From Tenodera sinensis (taxonomy: Eukaryota > Arthropoda > Insecta > Mantodea > Mantidae): DNA of 64,000 nucleotides. Numbering within the stretch: position 1 is the first letter of the stretch; each line of letters opens with the position of its first letter. Position numbers and translations under genes: made by a program. The notes under the pieces are model-generated. The model ran no database searches and was not told the origin of the DNA. It saw nothing but the letters and a program-made list of their open reading frames with translations. Of the stretch, positions 22,171 through 34,115 are shown in pieces. The stretch covers positions 213,423,531-213,487,530 of the forward strand of contig CM060962.1 in NCBI GenBank assembly GCA_030765045.1, in the 5' to 3' direction.

Positions 22171-23590
22171 TCACTCACTCACTCACTCACTCACACACAC
22201 ACAAACACACACACTCACTCACACACACACAAACACACACATACACACACACTCACTCACTCACTCACACACACACTCACTCACTCACTCACTCACACAC
22301 ACACTCACACACACACACTCACTCACTCACTCACACACACACACTCACTCACTCACTCACACACACACTCACTCACACACTCACACACACACTCACTCAC
22401 ACACACTCACTCACTCACTCACACACACTCACAAACACACACACGCACACACTCAGTCACACACACACTCACTCATTAACACACACGCACACTCTCACTC
22501 ACACACACACTCACTCACTCACACACACGCACAAACACACACAAGCACACACTCAGTCACACACATACACACTCACTCATTAACACACACACGCACACTC
22601 TCACTCACACACACACTCACTCACTCACACACGCACAAACACACACACACACTCACTCACTCATACACACGCACAAACACACACGCACACACTCAGTCAC
22701 ACACATACACACTCAATCACACACACGCACACACTCACTCACACACGCACTCACTCACACACACACACTCACTCACACACACGGACAAACACACACTCAC
22801 TCACACACACACGCACAAACACACACGCACAAACACACACGCACACACTCAGTCACACACATACACACTCACTCAATCACACACATGCACACACACACAC
22901 GCACACACTCAGTCACACACATACACACTCACTCACTAACACACACACGCACAAACATACACACACACTCACTCACTCACTCACACACACACACTCACTC
23001 ACACACACGCACAAACACACACGCACACACTCACTCACACACTCACTCAGTCACACACACACTCACACACTCACTCACACACACTCACTCACACACACAC
23101 TCACACACACACTCACTCAATCACACACACACGCACAAACATACACACACGCACACACTCACTCACTCACATACACACTCACTCACTCACACACACACAC
23201 TCACTCACTCTCTCACACACACAAACATACACACACGCACACACTCACTCACTCACACACACACGCACTCACTCACTCACTCACTCACTCACACGCACAC
23301 ACTCACTCACTCACTCACTCACACACACACTCACTCTCTCACACACACACACTCACTCACTCACACACACACTCACTCACTCACTCACTCACACACACGC
23401 ACAAACATACACACACGCACACACTCACTCACACACACACTCACTCACTCACACACACACACACTCACTCACTCACTCTCACACACACACACATCACAAA
23501 CATACACTCACATGCACCCATACGCACACATACGCACTCACACGCACACACACTTGGTTTCACACGCGCATACACACAAACGCGCGCACT
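22097..23590. repeat. 1.5-kb CA / CACT satellite array
   Basis: Pure CA (22097-22175) is followed by irregular alternation of CACACA and CACTCACT units with GCACAAACAC, CAGTCAC and CATACAC variants. Some higher-order blocks recur, for example acgcacacactcagtcacac near 22440, 22540, 22685, 22840 and 22900. A C-run and CT-rich stretch follow (23594-23652). The long His-Thr-Ser frames across it are not genes. Strand-asymmetric pyrimidine-biased DNA of this length is prone to slippage and could form Z-DNA. Confidence 0.97.
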
Positions 23591-24131
23591 CTGCCCCCCC
23601 CCCCTCTCTCTCCCTCTTTCTCTCTCTCCATTCCCTTCCCTCTTTCTCTCTCTTGGATAGTGTGATACATTTTTCTGTCCACCGTCTGCGTAGTCTGACA
23701 CTCTTTGAAAACTCAGACGTGCTACATTCGCATGACTTCCTCTACCTGTTGTTCACAAACCACACAATTTTTCCAAAAGCTGTTTCTTTTACGTGCTTCA
23801 TGCTCAAGACAAACACTTACAGAAGAGCTTTCTTAGACAGCTGGAATTAAAACTATAACTTTAAACACAACATTCAGGAATTAAAAGTTGTACTTTATCG
23901 CAATAGTGCCCTTCCATTGTTACCAACTGTTACCAACTTTGGTTTCATGCCAATCACGTGGCAGCTAACCTTTCTTTATACTTGCACACGTTTAATAAGT
24001 CGACCTGGTTTGGTTCACTTTTACATTTCATTATGTAGTTTTATTTAATTAATGTTTAATGGCGGTCGCACTTTCTGTTCACAACTCCAATTGTCATACA
24101 GTTAAACTCAAATCAGCAGCTAACCTGTACC

Positions 24132-24665
24132 TTGTGTTGGCACCCTTATACTGTTTTGAACAGAATCGTTATTTCTTTGTCCGGGAATCGGATAAGCCAT
24201 AAAATTACAGTAGATACGAATATAAATGAAATTGAATTCCAAGAGTGGGACGAAATTCTGGAAGCTGCCGATGAGGTAACACTTGAATGTATGCAAGAAA
24301 GATCTAGAAAACAGTATGATATAGTGATCGCTTTATTGTCTGCTGTAAGGCAAGCAGTGTTAGCGAGTCAACAAGACATCAAAACATCTACAATTTCAGT
24401 GTACACGTCTATTGATCTCGCTCTAGGGGCCATTTCTCTTAGTAGCACACACCTATCTATGGTCCTGGAATCAGATAGTAGGGTAAAGGTGGGGCAAACT
24501 GACAAGCTAAGGACATTTTTCAACATGAAGGCCATGCTAATTATTGCAGACCGAAAACTGTTTTTAACAGAAGTATTGAACATTCATTTAAACAAATTTA
24601 AAATTGATTCTTCTGAAATAACATACAAGAAAAGAAAAAAAATCCAATGTGTTGCACTCACATGA
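24132..24665 (+). CDS. unidentified open frame, possible gene fragment
   Basis: 177 sense codons, the first ATG being at 24291 (125 codons from there). The composition looks like normal protein: no low complexity, several amphipathic stretches (EWDEILEAADEVTLECMQER, IVIALLSAVRQAVLASQQD) and a mixed C-terminus. The upstream sequence aaaattacag at 24202-24211 could be a splice acceptor. The last few codons run into copy C of the GT-core repeat, so the 3' end is probably not original. I do not recognise a family. It could be an exon of a host gene, an old retrocopy or chance. Confidence 0.3.
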   Translation: MCWHPYTVLNRIVISLSGNRISHKITVDTNINEIEFQEWDEILEAADEVTLECMQERSRKQYDIVIALLSAVRQAVLASQQDIKTSTISVYTSIDLALGAISLSSTHLSMVLESDSRVKVGQTDKLRTFFNMKAMLIIADRKLFLTEVLNIHLNKFKIDSSEITYKKRKKIQCVALT

Positions 24666-25321
24666 CTTTCTCTTCTCGTGTACTAACTATTCTTGCAGAC
24701 CCTTATTCCTTTATCTTCTTCATATTAGTCTAGATAAACATTTGCAGAAATTATCTTGCTGCTGACTTTCTTATAGATGCTACAGGAATATGGGAATAGA
24801 GTAGGCTTTGAGTGATAATCAAATCTTTTAAAGCTTTTCGCTATATGAAGGCTTTGAAATACCCTTCTCTTTGCACAGCCAAGAGACGAAAAGTGAATAA
24901 CGACCTTTCCATTTCAGAACAGTTTTAAGTATTGCAAAACACAAATAACAAGGAATATTCTGAAATGGTTAACTTCACAAATTGCATTTGGGCATATATT
25001 GTGTGTTTTAACGAGATTTAAACTTTTGGTATAGTAACATTTGGTATTTCTTACCGTTTACCATATATGCAAAAGCCATCAAGGGTAAACAGGACTACAT
25101 GGACTATAGCTAGAAAATTCAAAATATACATTTCGTTTACCATAAAAATATCTTAAACATATGGCATTTTAATCAAAATCGTTACAGAAATTTTTTAAAA
25201 AATCAAAATTTTCGAAACATTTTCCATATAAAGGTAGGTATTTTAGGGTAAAGGAATTCTCTTCTAAATCCTTGTGTCGCATCCTTGAAAGATATTAAAC
25301 TTAAATACCAGCTTTGTGTTC

Positions 25322-26568
25322 TAAAAGCCTTGCTTTCCTCCAATCTGAAAACAACTGAACTGAACTAGAACTTACGAGTTTTCAGTTGAGGGTCACGTGA
25401 TCATGAATGGATGCATTATTTGTTATGAAAATGCTTTCCTCTGGCCCAGAACTGAACTGAACTGAGAACTGAATACGTTTGTCACTAGATTTTTCTGTTC
25501 AACACCAGAAATCTAGGAGCCGAAAATTAAGTTGGCAGTCGTTTTTTCAGTTCAGTTCAGTTCAGTTTAGTTGAACTTGAGCGATTTGAATAGGTGTTCT
25601 GTGATCAGAAGTGAGGTTAAAATAGCGATATCATTTTCTTTACTTGCAAGTTTGGGCAAAATGAGTGAAAAGCGTTAAGTTCTCATACCTGGAAGAGGAA
25701 GGTGTTCGACAGAATGAACTTCTATACAATCTGCAGCATGCAGAGTATAGAAGTAGTGAGAAAAAACAGAGGCTGTGGAAGGAACTGGCAGAGGATTTAG
25801 GAAAAACAAAAAAAGTATTTTTAGTACTTATATTTTTATGTATTCAATTCATTTTATTCACCATGTGCTCTCAATACAGAAATATCAGCTTTGCAAATCA
25901 AGTAATATAATAATACATAATGAATCGACATAGATTCATGCAATATTGACATGAAGAACATGTACGAGTACATATTTATGTAACATTAGGTAAAATATTA
26001 TTACATTATTTTCATAGTCACTGTTTAAGCTATTTGTCCACTAAAGGTCAAGGCAAGGTACAAATATGTAAAAAAAAGGTCATTATGTTCAAATATGTAA
26101 AATATGTAACAATGGCATGTCATATTATAGCTACATTCTAATTGATGGACATTTATCCTTTTTAGTTATGTATAAGCAAAGGGAAGGAGTATGTATTTAC
26201 ATAAAAATCCTAGCTCTATTTAATAAGAAATGTATCTTGTCCTTCAGGTGCGTCATAACCTAAATCTCGTAGGCACCGTCTGAACTACGATTTGCAAACA
26301 TGGGATGTACCTCAGAGCGTTTTTCACAACTTTGCTCATTATTAGTATTATCAGTTAGTCCATCATCCAGAATAAATATCAAAGTATTCAACTCCTACTC
26401 ACTTTCTTCACTGTCATGCAGCTTTCTCACCCACATTCCAGCCATTATACTCAATGGTATGGTGTTTTCAGTTCAGTTCAGTTTTCTAGGAAAGCATAAA
26501 TAAAATGCAGTTTTCAGTTTAAGTTCTGGTTCAGTTCAGTTTTCAGATTGGAGAAAAGCAAGCCTTAA
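25322..26568 (+). mobile_element. PIF/Harbinger-like element with 3-bp TAA duplication
   Basis: The element is 25325-26565. Its ends are inverted repeats of about 45 bp (tgctttcctccaatctgaaaa at the left and the matching block at 26540-26565), with repeated cagttcagttcag motifs just inside both ends. TAA flanks it at 25322-25324 and 26566-26568, and the host repeat has a single TAA there in its other copies (for example the taacc at 52860). A 3-bp T(W)A duplication is typical of PIF/Harbinger. Only the MADF-type exon remains. Confidence 0.85.
25665..25820 (+). pseudogene. MADF/Myb-SANT-like DNA-binding exon of Harbinger element
   Basis: The frame around 25680-25815 encodes VRQNELLYN..HAEYRSSEKKQR.WKELAEDLG. 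This matches the start of MADF domains (EVR..P.LYD...Y....K....W..IA..LG), which act as the DNA-binding partner protein of Harbinger transposases. The best upstream ATG (25661) is followed by a stop after four codons, and the frame runs into sequence without similarity after about 25820, possibly an intron. The exon is probably dead or partial. Confidence 0.65.
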
Positions 26569-26760
26569 CGGACTTTTCGCTTTTGAGTTATGCTGTTCAC
26601 AGACAGACACACAGACACAAACCTACAAACACGCGCGCGCGCTCGCGGACCTTAATCCAGAAATACTTTTCTTGGATTCATGGGGTTCCAAAACATGAAT
26701 TTTCGGTGACATCTCGACATCGAAATTTTGGGTCGAATACTATGTGTAGTAGAGAAAGTA

Positions 26761-27799
26761 TGAACAATCAGCTGAAGCATATTACTATGTCCGTTTCCCC
26801 TGTCGGTCTCCCCACACTTTACATGTTACCAGTTCACAGAATTGAGGCACTGCATCCATTTCTGCCCTTCCTTGTGTTATTGTTGGCATTCCTTGCAGAT
26901 ATTCTCTCTCTCTCATTGAGAAACTTCTAACTTTCCGGGCTTTTGTTGCTGTGGCCCTTCCTTTTCAGCGCGGGCAGTTTTCGTAGACTTTAGATAATTT
27001 TTCAATTTTGGTTTGTTATAAAATCACATATTTTGTATTTCCTTTTCATCCATGGTCTAGTTTTAATATCCAGACAAGTTGTTGGAGGAGGGCTTAGCTG
27101 TTCGAAGCTTGTAGAGATTGTATAACCTTGAGCTTGACCTTTTCTTGGGTTCCCATTATTTGGGATTACCTCCTGAAGATGCTCCAAGCGAGCTTATTTA
27201 GATATTCAAGAACCTCATTGTCAACACCAGGTCCTGTATTTGCACCTGAAAATAAACATGAAACCGAATTTAACTTCAATCAATATGGCGCAATTAATTG
27301 TTTGCACATGCTTCAATTTTATAAATTTTATAAGCATTGTATTGAATTAATTGCGAGACGAAAAGTGCGCTGTCCTTTTGCCCCACCCGTAAGCTTCGTC
27401 GCCGACATATGGGTCCCTGATTCACCATCTTCTTTCACCATAAAAGCCTTATGGCAACGGATGGAACCTTACAGTTCAGTATAGTGCAGTACAGTTCAAT
27501 TTTCTTAGCAAGCGTACATCTGCCCCATGCCCGTTTGTCCCATCCTTACCCTGTTCCTTTATTATTATTTTACAAAATTCAGGACTGTTTAAAATGTAGT
27601 GTATGCCACATATTATGTTGAAAGTGAGTTTATTTTGTTCTTAGGATTGTTACACTCCGTCTAATTGCAAAATAAAACCACATTTTTAACACTTGTGTCA
27701 TAGATAGCTATTATTATCTACATATGTCGTTGTATGGTAAGGACAGTTGGCTTAAGCTATAGCACAATATTTAAAAGTAGGTTTCTACGTAACGGTTTT
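26761..27799. other. no confident gene
   Basis: Mixed sequence. A block at about 27365-27560 (ttttgccccaccc, caattttcttag, ccatccttaccct) has short similarity to 59810-59870, so an uncharacterised dispersed repeat is likely. Confidence 0.4.
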
Positions 27800-28167
27800 G
27801 AAAGTCCACTCTTTTTGCATGGCAACGAGTAAAAAAGGAATAGCAACTTAGCATTGAAGAAAGTACAGATAAGTACTTGGCAATTCAGACCAACAATAAA
27901 GAAGTCTCTGAGATGATCACTGACACAAAAACTTGATTTTGTATAAACTATGTGTCTTAAATAGATCTATATATTTGTGTGTAGTAAGGTTTTATCTATT
28001 CAAGGGCAAATCCTGCCAGGGGTTTCCTCCTTGATAAAGGCTCTTCCACGTTTTTCTTAGTCCTGACAACTGACAGATGCCAATGGCAGTAGAGTGAGTG
28101 CAGTGGGCTTCTCGAAAAGCGTATCTCTTCCTTTGAACATATAAATTGAAATACCAAGTTTGACCGA

Positions 28168-28587
28168 TTTAGATGGCTTCTTGGTAGCGAGCTACGTTTA
28201 GGTTCGATTCCCGTTGACCCCTACTATAACCATGAGTTTCGTAGTTTTTCCTACTCAATCCTTTCCACCATCTTCCTTTCATTCCGTTTACTTCTCATCT
28301 TTAAGGTGTGCTTCTAGGTTTTGTGGCGCATGGCTGTGCCGGAGAGAAGTCGCGGAAAGTACTTTCATTTGACACTAGACGGCTGCTTGTTGAGAGTTGT
28401 CCTTACCCCTCTTTAGGGAGCTCCAGCAACGGGACTAGTCTTCGAACATGGAAGTTTTAGAGATCCAGACGTTTGTGTGACCTGTATACCGACGGCCTGC
28501 AGACTCTTATGGTTCCTTCGCTTAATCCCTTTCCTGAGGGGTGGTAAATGTAATAGAGGTGTCCACCTACGTTGTATATGCCATAAA
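28168..28587 (+). repeat. tRNA-derived SINE, family 1, copy 1
   Basis: B box GGTTCGATTC at 28201-28210. The body (ggtgtgcttctaggttt, ctccagcaacgggactagtc, atggttccttcgctt) matches 38608-39080 and 49340-49720. Confidence 0.85.
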
Positions 28588-28905
28588 AACCTCGCGGCAC
28601 AACAGCCCATCCAGGCCAAGGCCTACGCCCGATCGCTGCGTCCCCCACTTCTGCCCACACAGGGGCAATAAGTGGGGTGGAGTACTGGAAGTGGGACGTG
28701 GTCAGTGCCCCGGTTCCTCCCGGCCGGTTATGCGGTCTTCTCGACCGCTACCTTTCAATCAAGTAGCTCCTCAAATGACCCCTAAGGGACCCAACGAGGC
28801 TGAGTGCACCCCGTAAAGAAAACCCCCACGCCGGTACGGTGGCCAATCGAACCCGGGTGCCCCGCTTGGTAAGCAGCAGTGCTACCACCGTGGTAAGGAG
28901 ACGAC
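28588..28905 (-). repeat. tRNA-derived SINE, family 2, copy 1
   Basis: The inverted tRNA-like head at the right end contains the B-box complement aatcgaacccgg (28845-28856). The GC-rich body (ccggccggttatgcggtctt, gaggctgagtgcacccc) matches 33790-34115 in the opposite orientation and 42184-42350 in part. It abuts the family 1 SINE directly. Confidence 0.85.
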
Positions 28906-29023
28906 TTGTATACCCTATATCTATAGCAAAATATCAAGTTTTGCATTTATCAGTTTTTCGTTTTTGAATAAATGAAATTATGTTTGGTTGAGACCGTGAT
29001 AAGCATCGGGCCTTACACTCGGA

Positions 29024-29066
<43 letters not shown>

Positions 29067-29265
29067 ATTATTATAGTTATGCAGTCTATTCAGCGAGAGG
29101 GAGGGAGAAACAAATCATTTTCCTTTCTTTCTTTCAAAAAATTCAGGTCTCTTTGTTCTTAGATCTAGGAGCTTTCAAAGCATGTATTTTCGGCAAAAGT
29201 TTAGTATCGAATTTTTTGTTGGAATGTAATACATCCCCTACCTACAATGGTTAGAGAAAGTAAAA

Positions 29266-30280
29266 ATTGAATATAATGAAAGCATCGGTATGGTTAACCA
29301 AATAGTTTGAGTTGGCAGGGTCGTGTGGCAGTACTGCAGATTGAAAGAGGGTGGGGGGTCCGAGGTCCCGGTAGAACAATACAGTATAGGAGGGATATCA
29401 TATATAGAGGGGGAGGGGAGCAGGTACATAATGGCTTGGCCGGGAGCCTGATTCATGACCAGTAGCACAATGTGTGAGGGACTAGGGGATACTGCTCGCC
29501 AATTACAAATAACGTGTTATATTGCGTTCTGGACCACATATCGGTGAGGGCAGCGCCAGGAAAAAATAAACAAGGATGGATGGTTAACAATGCGCAATCA
29601 CATTCACGAGTTATTATATTCCGCTAGTACAGCAGCATAATGCTGTGGCAGTGCCGACCAAAGTATACGACCCGAGGGCCACGCGTGGCCTCGTTGTGGT
29701 AGCCCTACAAGGTCTGTAAATATCTTCACGCATCATATACTTCCAAACGTACGGCCCGTTATGTAAAAACAATCGCATATCGCGAAGCGAGCATATAGTT
29801 ATCGATAGCGCTGTTTACATACAGAAAGTGTATTTCTGAATCCTCGGTAGCTAATATTTTCATTCCAAACAATATGTATGGGAACCATAGTTGGATATAG
29901 TTTCTACTCTAGAAATGGAGCAACAATCGAAATGTAAGCTTCAAATCTTACAGAAAAGCTAATAACAGTAATAACATTTTATTAGCGAATAAACATCTGA
30001 ACGCAGGAAAACATACAAATTCTTCTGGTTTCCTAAAGCGCGTTTCTTTATTTAATGTTGGCAGAAACTCTTTATCATTTATGTTCCCTGGCTGAGCCAA
30101 TCTGCTATTGATTTTATTAAAATTCAAGCCGACACACACGCGCTTTAGACTATGAAAAAAAGTCAGGCCTACATGAGCGGCAAAAGAGTAAGCGTAAGGA
30201 AACGTTCACCTGAGTGGCAGGAAGGCATGCTTCGCAACGACGGCTCACGCCGGCCCTGTATGATTCCGTCTCGTATTGGT
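29266..30280. other. no confident gene; possible hAT-like terminus near 29650
   Basis: At 29648-29690 the sequence CAGTGCCGACCAAAGTATAC followed by GC-rich palindromic sequence resembles a hAT left end, but no partner end was found. The remainder is unremarkable. Confidence 0.35.
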
Positions 30281-31075
30281 TTAATTCAGAATTAGTCCGC
30301 GAGCACCCCAAGGTCTCCTGCGACGGCAGGGTGGCCTACGACTACATCGCCGGGTTAACCAACACCGTTGGACTTTCACTTTCGTCTTTGCTTCCACTTT
30401 TGTCTCTTTCACTATTCTGGACCACAAGTTTCCTAGATGACACTGCACTCCACCGCTTTTTTGACTTCCTAAATTAATTTTCCCTATTCTGGGTTCCCCC
30501 ATAGTCACTGCATGAGTCCACTTTACAGGATCCATTCGGAGCACGTGCCCCCCCCCCCCCCGATCTCCATTTTGAATACATTGATGATGTTGCTGCGTCT
30601 TTCAGAACCGTTATCATGCGGATGTCCACGTTCTTACCACGATCTCTTCTTGTGATGTTGGGTAACTTTCGCTCCATTTTCCTCTGGCAAATTTCTAACA
30701 TGACTGTTCCTTTTTTTATTAATGATCATGTCTACGAGCCATATATTAGCTCTGGTAATATACACATATTCATGACCCCCCCCCCCCTTTTTTTTTTTTC
30801 TCACCGATGGATTTTTCTAGTAAGATAAACTTTACAACCCAGAATTTCCTTCAGGGTTGTGTAATTCTTCTTTCGATTTCGTTCTGAGTGTTGTTGGAAG
30901 ACGATAGAGCTCGGCCTAAATAAACGTATTCATTGATGTAGTCGATTTTGGTTTCCGAACTGGATTGCCTGCTTCGCACTGTTTGTCATCTTTGTTTTTG
31001 CATTTATTTGAAGTCCATATTCTTTACTGAATTTGCAGAGCTCGCTTTAACATTTCTTCTGCTTCCATGGTTTAA
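30281..31075 (-). pseudogene. LINE reverse-transcriptase remnant, frames broken
   Basis: Three minus-strand pieces in order resemble the end of an arthropod LINE ORF2. At 31070-30840: an INAKTKMT piece, then a NEYVYLG-like site and NTQNEIERRIT, the late part of the RT domain. At 30701-30580: CQRKMERK...ITRRDRGKNVDIR. At 30544-30281: HVLRMDPVKWTHAVT and MGEPRIGKINLGSQKS. The pieces are in different frames and are interrupted by C-runs (30547-30560, 30777-30787) and a poly-T, so the copy is long dead. Confidence 0.7.
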
Positions 31076-31799
31076 TATCAGACATTAAATACTAACTTGT
31101 AAACACAGATCGGTTTGGCCTGTGTTGTTATGGCAATGAAGAATTTAGTTCCGCTCGCAAAACAAGATTAAGGAACGGGCACTGTTTGTGTTGTGTTAAA
31201 ATTATTATTCCATACTGTATTTATTTATGTATAGTATTATAAATAGTACTGTAATGCTCACAAAAGGAACGCCGCCTTCACCAAAGTAACAATAAACTAT
31301 AGCAGACATAGTTAGCAAATTTACACGTAAACAAGGAAAGGTAACAATATAAAGTATATGGGAAAGCATTCCTTATTTATTTTCAGGTTATTTTATAATG
31401 AAAAATGACGATACCCAATATAAATTATGATAATTAGGCCTCCTTATTTATCTCCAAATTATTGTCACATTTAAAATATTGGCAAATTGTATCTATGAAC
31501 TTACATTTATTAACGTCAACATTACATACGTTAATATTGATTTATTAGAAGTACTGTGATTCAACATATCATGAAATAAAATATTGTACCTTACAACAAT
31601 TGAACGCGTTTTTCGGATTCAGTCTGAAATTCCGCTCTAAGCTGAGACTGCCCGTGAAACGTCACCTTCAATCCTTACATAAGCTGATATCCTTACTTTG
31701 AAAATTTGCTTAACATCCATTTTTCAGAACATTACATTAGATTTAAATTACACACAAAGCAGGAGAGAAAGTGGCGAGAGTGAGGGAGCCGAAAGAGTG
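31076..31799. other. no supportable feature
   Basis: AT-rich sequence without frames or motifs that I can support. Confidence 0.5.
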
Positions 31800-31975
31800 A
31801 ATAAGAAGGGAGAATAGAGAGTGAGTGGATGAGTGAGTGAGTGAGTGAGTGAGTGAGTGAGTGAGTGAGTGAGTGAGTGAGTGGGTGGGTGGGTGGGTAG
31901 GCGAGTAAGTGAGTAAATGAGTGAGTGAGTGGGTGAGTGAGTGGGTGAGTTTGTGAGTGAGTGAGTCCGTAGACA
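31800..31975. repeat. (GTGA)n tetranucleotide array
   Basis: About 150 bp of GAGT repeat with GGGT variants, next to a purine-rich stretch (31980-32100). Confidence 0.95.
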
Positions 31976-32252
31976 ATGAGGTAATTTGGGCCCGTAGAAA
32001 GGGAGAGAGATGTGGCGAAGGACAGTAATGGAGGTAAAGTGGGGAAGGATAAATGAAGAAAAAGTTGGAGAGAGAGCGAGAAAGAGTGAGAGAATAGAAG
32101 ATTTTCGCAACAACGCGATCTGGTTCTGTTATAATGTTCTAATATGGTAATTACAGGACATGACAATCCCTAATGTGCAAGTTATTTTACATGAAGTGTA
32201 CATAGAACATATTATATTATTTTACACTGAACATATTATTGACTGAGAACTC

Positions 32253-33394
32253 TACATGTTCAACAAAAAGTATGGAATATTGGCTATAGCTTTTAAATGG
32301 ATCCCAAGGTTAAGTGCTGATTTTTGTTATTCTCATGGGAAGTAATGGCTCTTCATACAGCGTGAAGGGCAGCATCTTAGTGGGCTCCAAGGGTGGAGGA
32401 GCGATTAGGGTGAACTTCAAAATCTTAAGTGCGACTATGGTATAAATTTCAGATATTCTGATAGGCCTTAATAAACAAATAAATCAATTTTTGTTCAAAC
32501 ACATTTTCTAAAATGAAAACTTCATAATTTATAGCGTATGGGAATGTTATTTAACACACTTAATGCACCACAAAACGAAACATTCCAATAAGGCAGTAGA
32601 ATAGGTATCTGGCAACTGTTGTATCAATTCTCAGCATCACAAGTGTTTAAACTGAGCAGCATTCACTGCCAGTCACGAAAATGTTCCAGTGCCTTGTGCA
32701 TGTTTGTGAATTTTCTTGGAAAGACAGTAAACAATTAAGAGCTATTTAATTGTTGGGAGCAGACTTTGGTCTTCCACATTTTCTCTGTTTCTTCAAGTTC
32801 CTGTTTCATTAAATTTCTTCAAAAATTGTGATACTGCGGTCTGTGTTATGCTTCTGGCTGGAATTATCTCATTAAAGAAATTACATACCTATTGTTGAGT
32901 ATTCATTTTATCACCACATCCAACCATTAGATTAGATTTATTTTATAGCACTTATAATGCCTCCTGTATTCTGTCAACAATTAATAATCATCATAAATTA
33001 CGTTACCTTCTTTGCGCAGGGTTACAGAAAGGTCAGTTGTATAAACGTTATTCTTGTGCATTATTTCAATGCTTCTTTCTGTGGTTGGTATGTTAAATAA
33101 CATTTTAACACCCTATTAATTCTCAAGTTTTCATTTTATAAAAAAAAAGTTTTAAACACAATTTTCTTAATTTATTAAGCACTCTGAGAACATCTAAAAT
33201 GTATACCATGGTCTCATTTAAAATTTTAAAGTTCAACCCACCCCCCTCAACCCACTAGATACCCACTGAAGTACTCACACTTAAGCTGTCTGGAGGGTCT
33301 CTACCTCCCAAAAGAACCCCAAAAGTCACTTTTTAATTTTACCGATCCATTTAAATGTTACTACCAATATCCAATACTTTTTGCACAGCCTGTA
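32253..33394 (-). mobile_element. Tc1/mariner-like remnant with TA flanks
   Basis: The element is 32255-33392 (1138 bp). Left end CATGTTCAACAAAAAGTATG and right end (read inward) CAGGCTGTGCAAAAAGTATT share about 45 bp of inverted similarity down to a common AAATGGATC. TA flanks both sides (32253-32254, 33393-33394). The interior on the minus strand contains a decayed helix-turn-helix segment of a transposase (see 32680-32905). Confidence 0.8.
32680..32905 (-). pseudogene. Tc1/mariner transposase N-terminal fragment
   Basis: Read on the minus strand with stops, the pieces IIPARSITQTAVSQFLKKFNETG and VGRPKSAPNN match the HTH-linker-(G)RP pattern of Tc1/mariner transposases (about 226 bp). The first piece is one residue run broken here as IIPARSITQTAV / SQFLKKFNETG. 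No catalytic DDE/D part is recognisable. Confidence 0.6.
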
Positions 33395-33789
33395 TATTTG
33401 CATATAATATACAGGATTTTCAACGGGAAGTTGAGTAATAGAATGGATATCAAGCTCAGATTTCCCTGTAGGGCACGCTTTCCGTGGCGTCATGCGCTGT
33501 ATGCCTAGTTACAGCCGTCAAAATAATAGCTGCTTGAAGTTACAGATGCAGATTTTCCGTATCAAATAAATTGCTAATAAAACAGATAACTTTGTTCAGC
33601 TCTAACCATTAGCTTTAAATAAATGAAGGTAATGTAGAAATTGCTTAAAATATGAACTATAAATGTATGGTTTAATTAGTCTTCCCCTTGAAAGCGACAA
33701 AAAACCACGATTTATCTGCAGGAAAGTAGCTTGTATATGTCCCATACAACGAAGCAATTTCATCTGGTTTTGATTTCCTTAATCTATAT
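33395..33789. other. no supportable feature
   Basis: Nothing recognisable between the mariner-like element and the SINE. Confidence 0.5.
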
Positions 33790-34115
33790 GCTACATATGC
33801 CTCTGGCGCGAAGGAGCCGGATTCGATCCCTGGCACCAGCATGGAGATTTTCCCCCGCTGGGATATCTGGCACGGGGTGCACTCAGCCTCGTTAGTTCCC
33901 GGGGGAGGGGGACCAATTGAGAAGCTACTTGGTGGAAAAGTAGCGGCTCCAGGTCGCAAAGGCCGCATAACTGGCCGGGAGGGCTCGGGGCGCTGACTAC
34001 GTCCCACCCTCCAGTACTACACCCCACCAATGGCGCCTGTAGTGGGCAGAGGTGAGGGACGCAGCGGCTGGGCGGCAAGTCACGGCCCTTCCTGGGCTGT
34101 AGCGCTAAGGTTTAG
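33790..34115 (+). repeat. tRNA-derived SINE, family 2, copy 2
   Basis: Head with B-box-like ggattcgatccctgg (33819-33833), then the GC-rich body inverted relative to the copy at 28588-28905 (ggggtgcactcagcctcgtt, ggccgcataactggccggga). Confidence 0.85.

Larger units (their letters stand above)
24645..26760 (-). repeat. GT-core interspersed repeat, copy C, split by a transposon
   Basis: The tail end (tgcactcacatgactttctc) lies at 24651 and the start (agagaaagt) at 26751-26759. The two halves, 24645-25324 and 26566-26760, join without loss when the 1241-bp element at 25325-26565 is ignored. The microsatellite is short and includes a GC-alternating run (26631-26645). Confidence 0.88.
27800..29265 (-). 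repeat. GT-core interspersed repeat, diverged copy with SINE insertions
   Basis: Recognisable pieces are at 27810-28170 (tttttgcatggcaacgag; taccaagtttgaccgattt) and 28905-29265 (cagtttttcgtttttgaa; tatcgaattttttgttggaa; ending gagaaagt at 29257). A GAT repeat (29027-29064) sits where other copies carry CA/GT. The two SINEs at 28168-28905 interrupt it. Confidence 0.65.

Noticed and set aside
22097..23590. CRISPR-like repeat array
   Set aside because: Eukaryotic simple-sequence satellite without unique spacers.
22885..23850. 321-codon His-Thr-Ser frame
   Set aside because: Translation of the CA/CACT satellite. Similar His-Thr or Cys-Val frames at 17657-17959, 36664-37206, 41655-42036, 44535-44899 and 53970-54211 are also microsatellite artefacts.
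29648..29690. Left end of a hAT-type MITE
   Set aside because: No matching right end or target duplication found.
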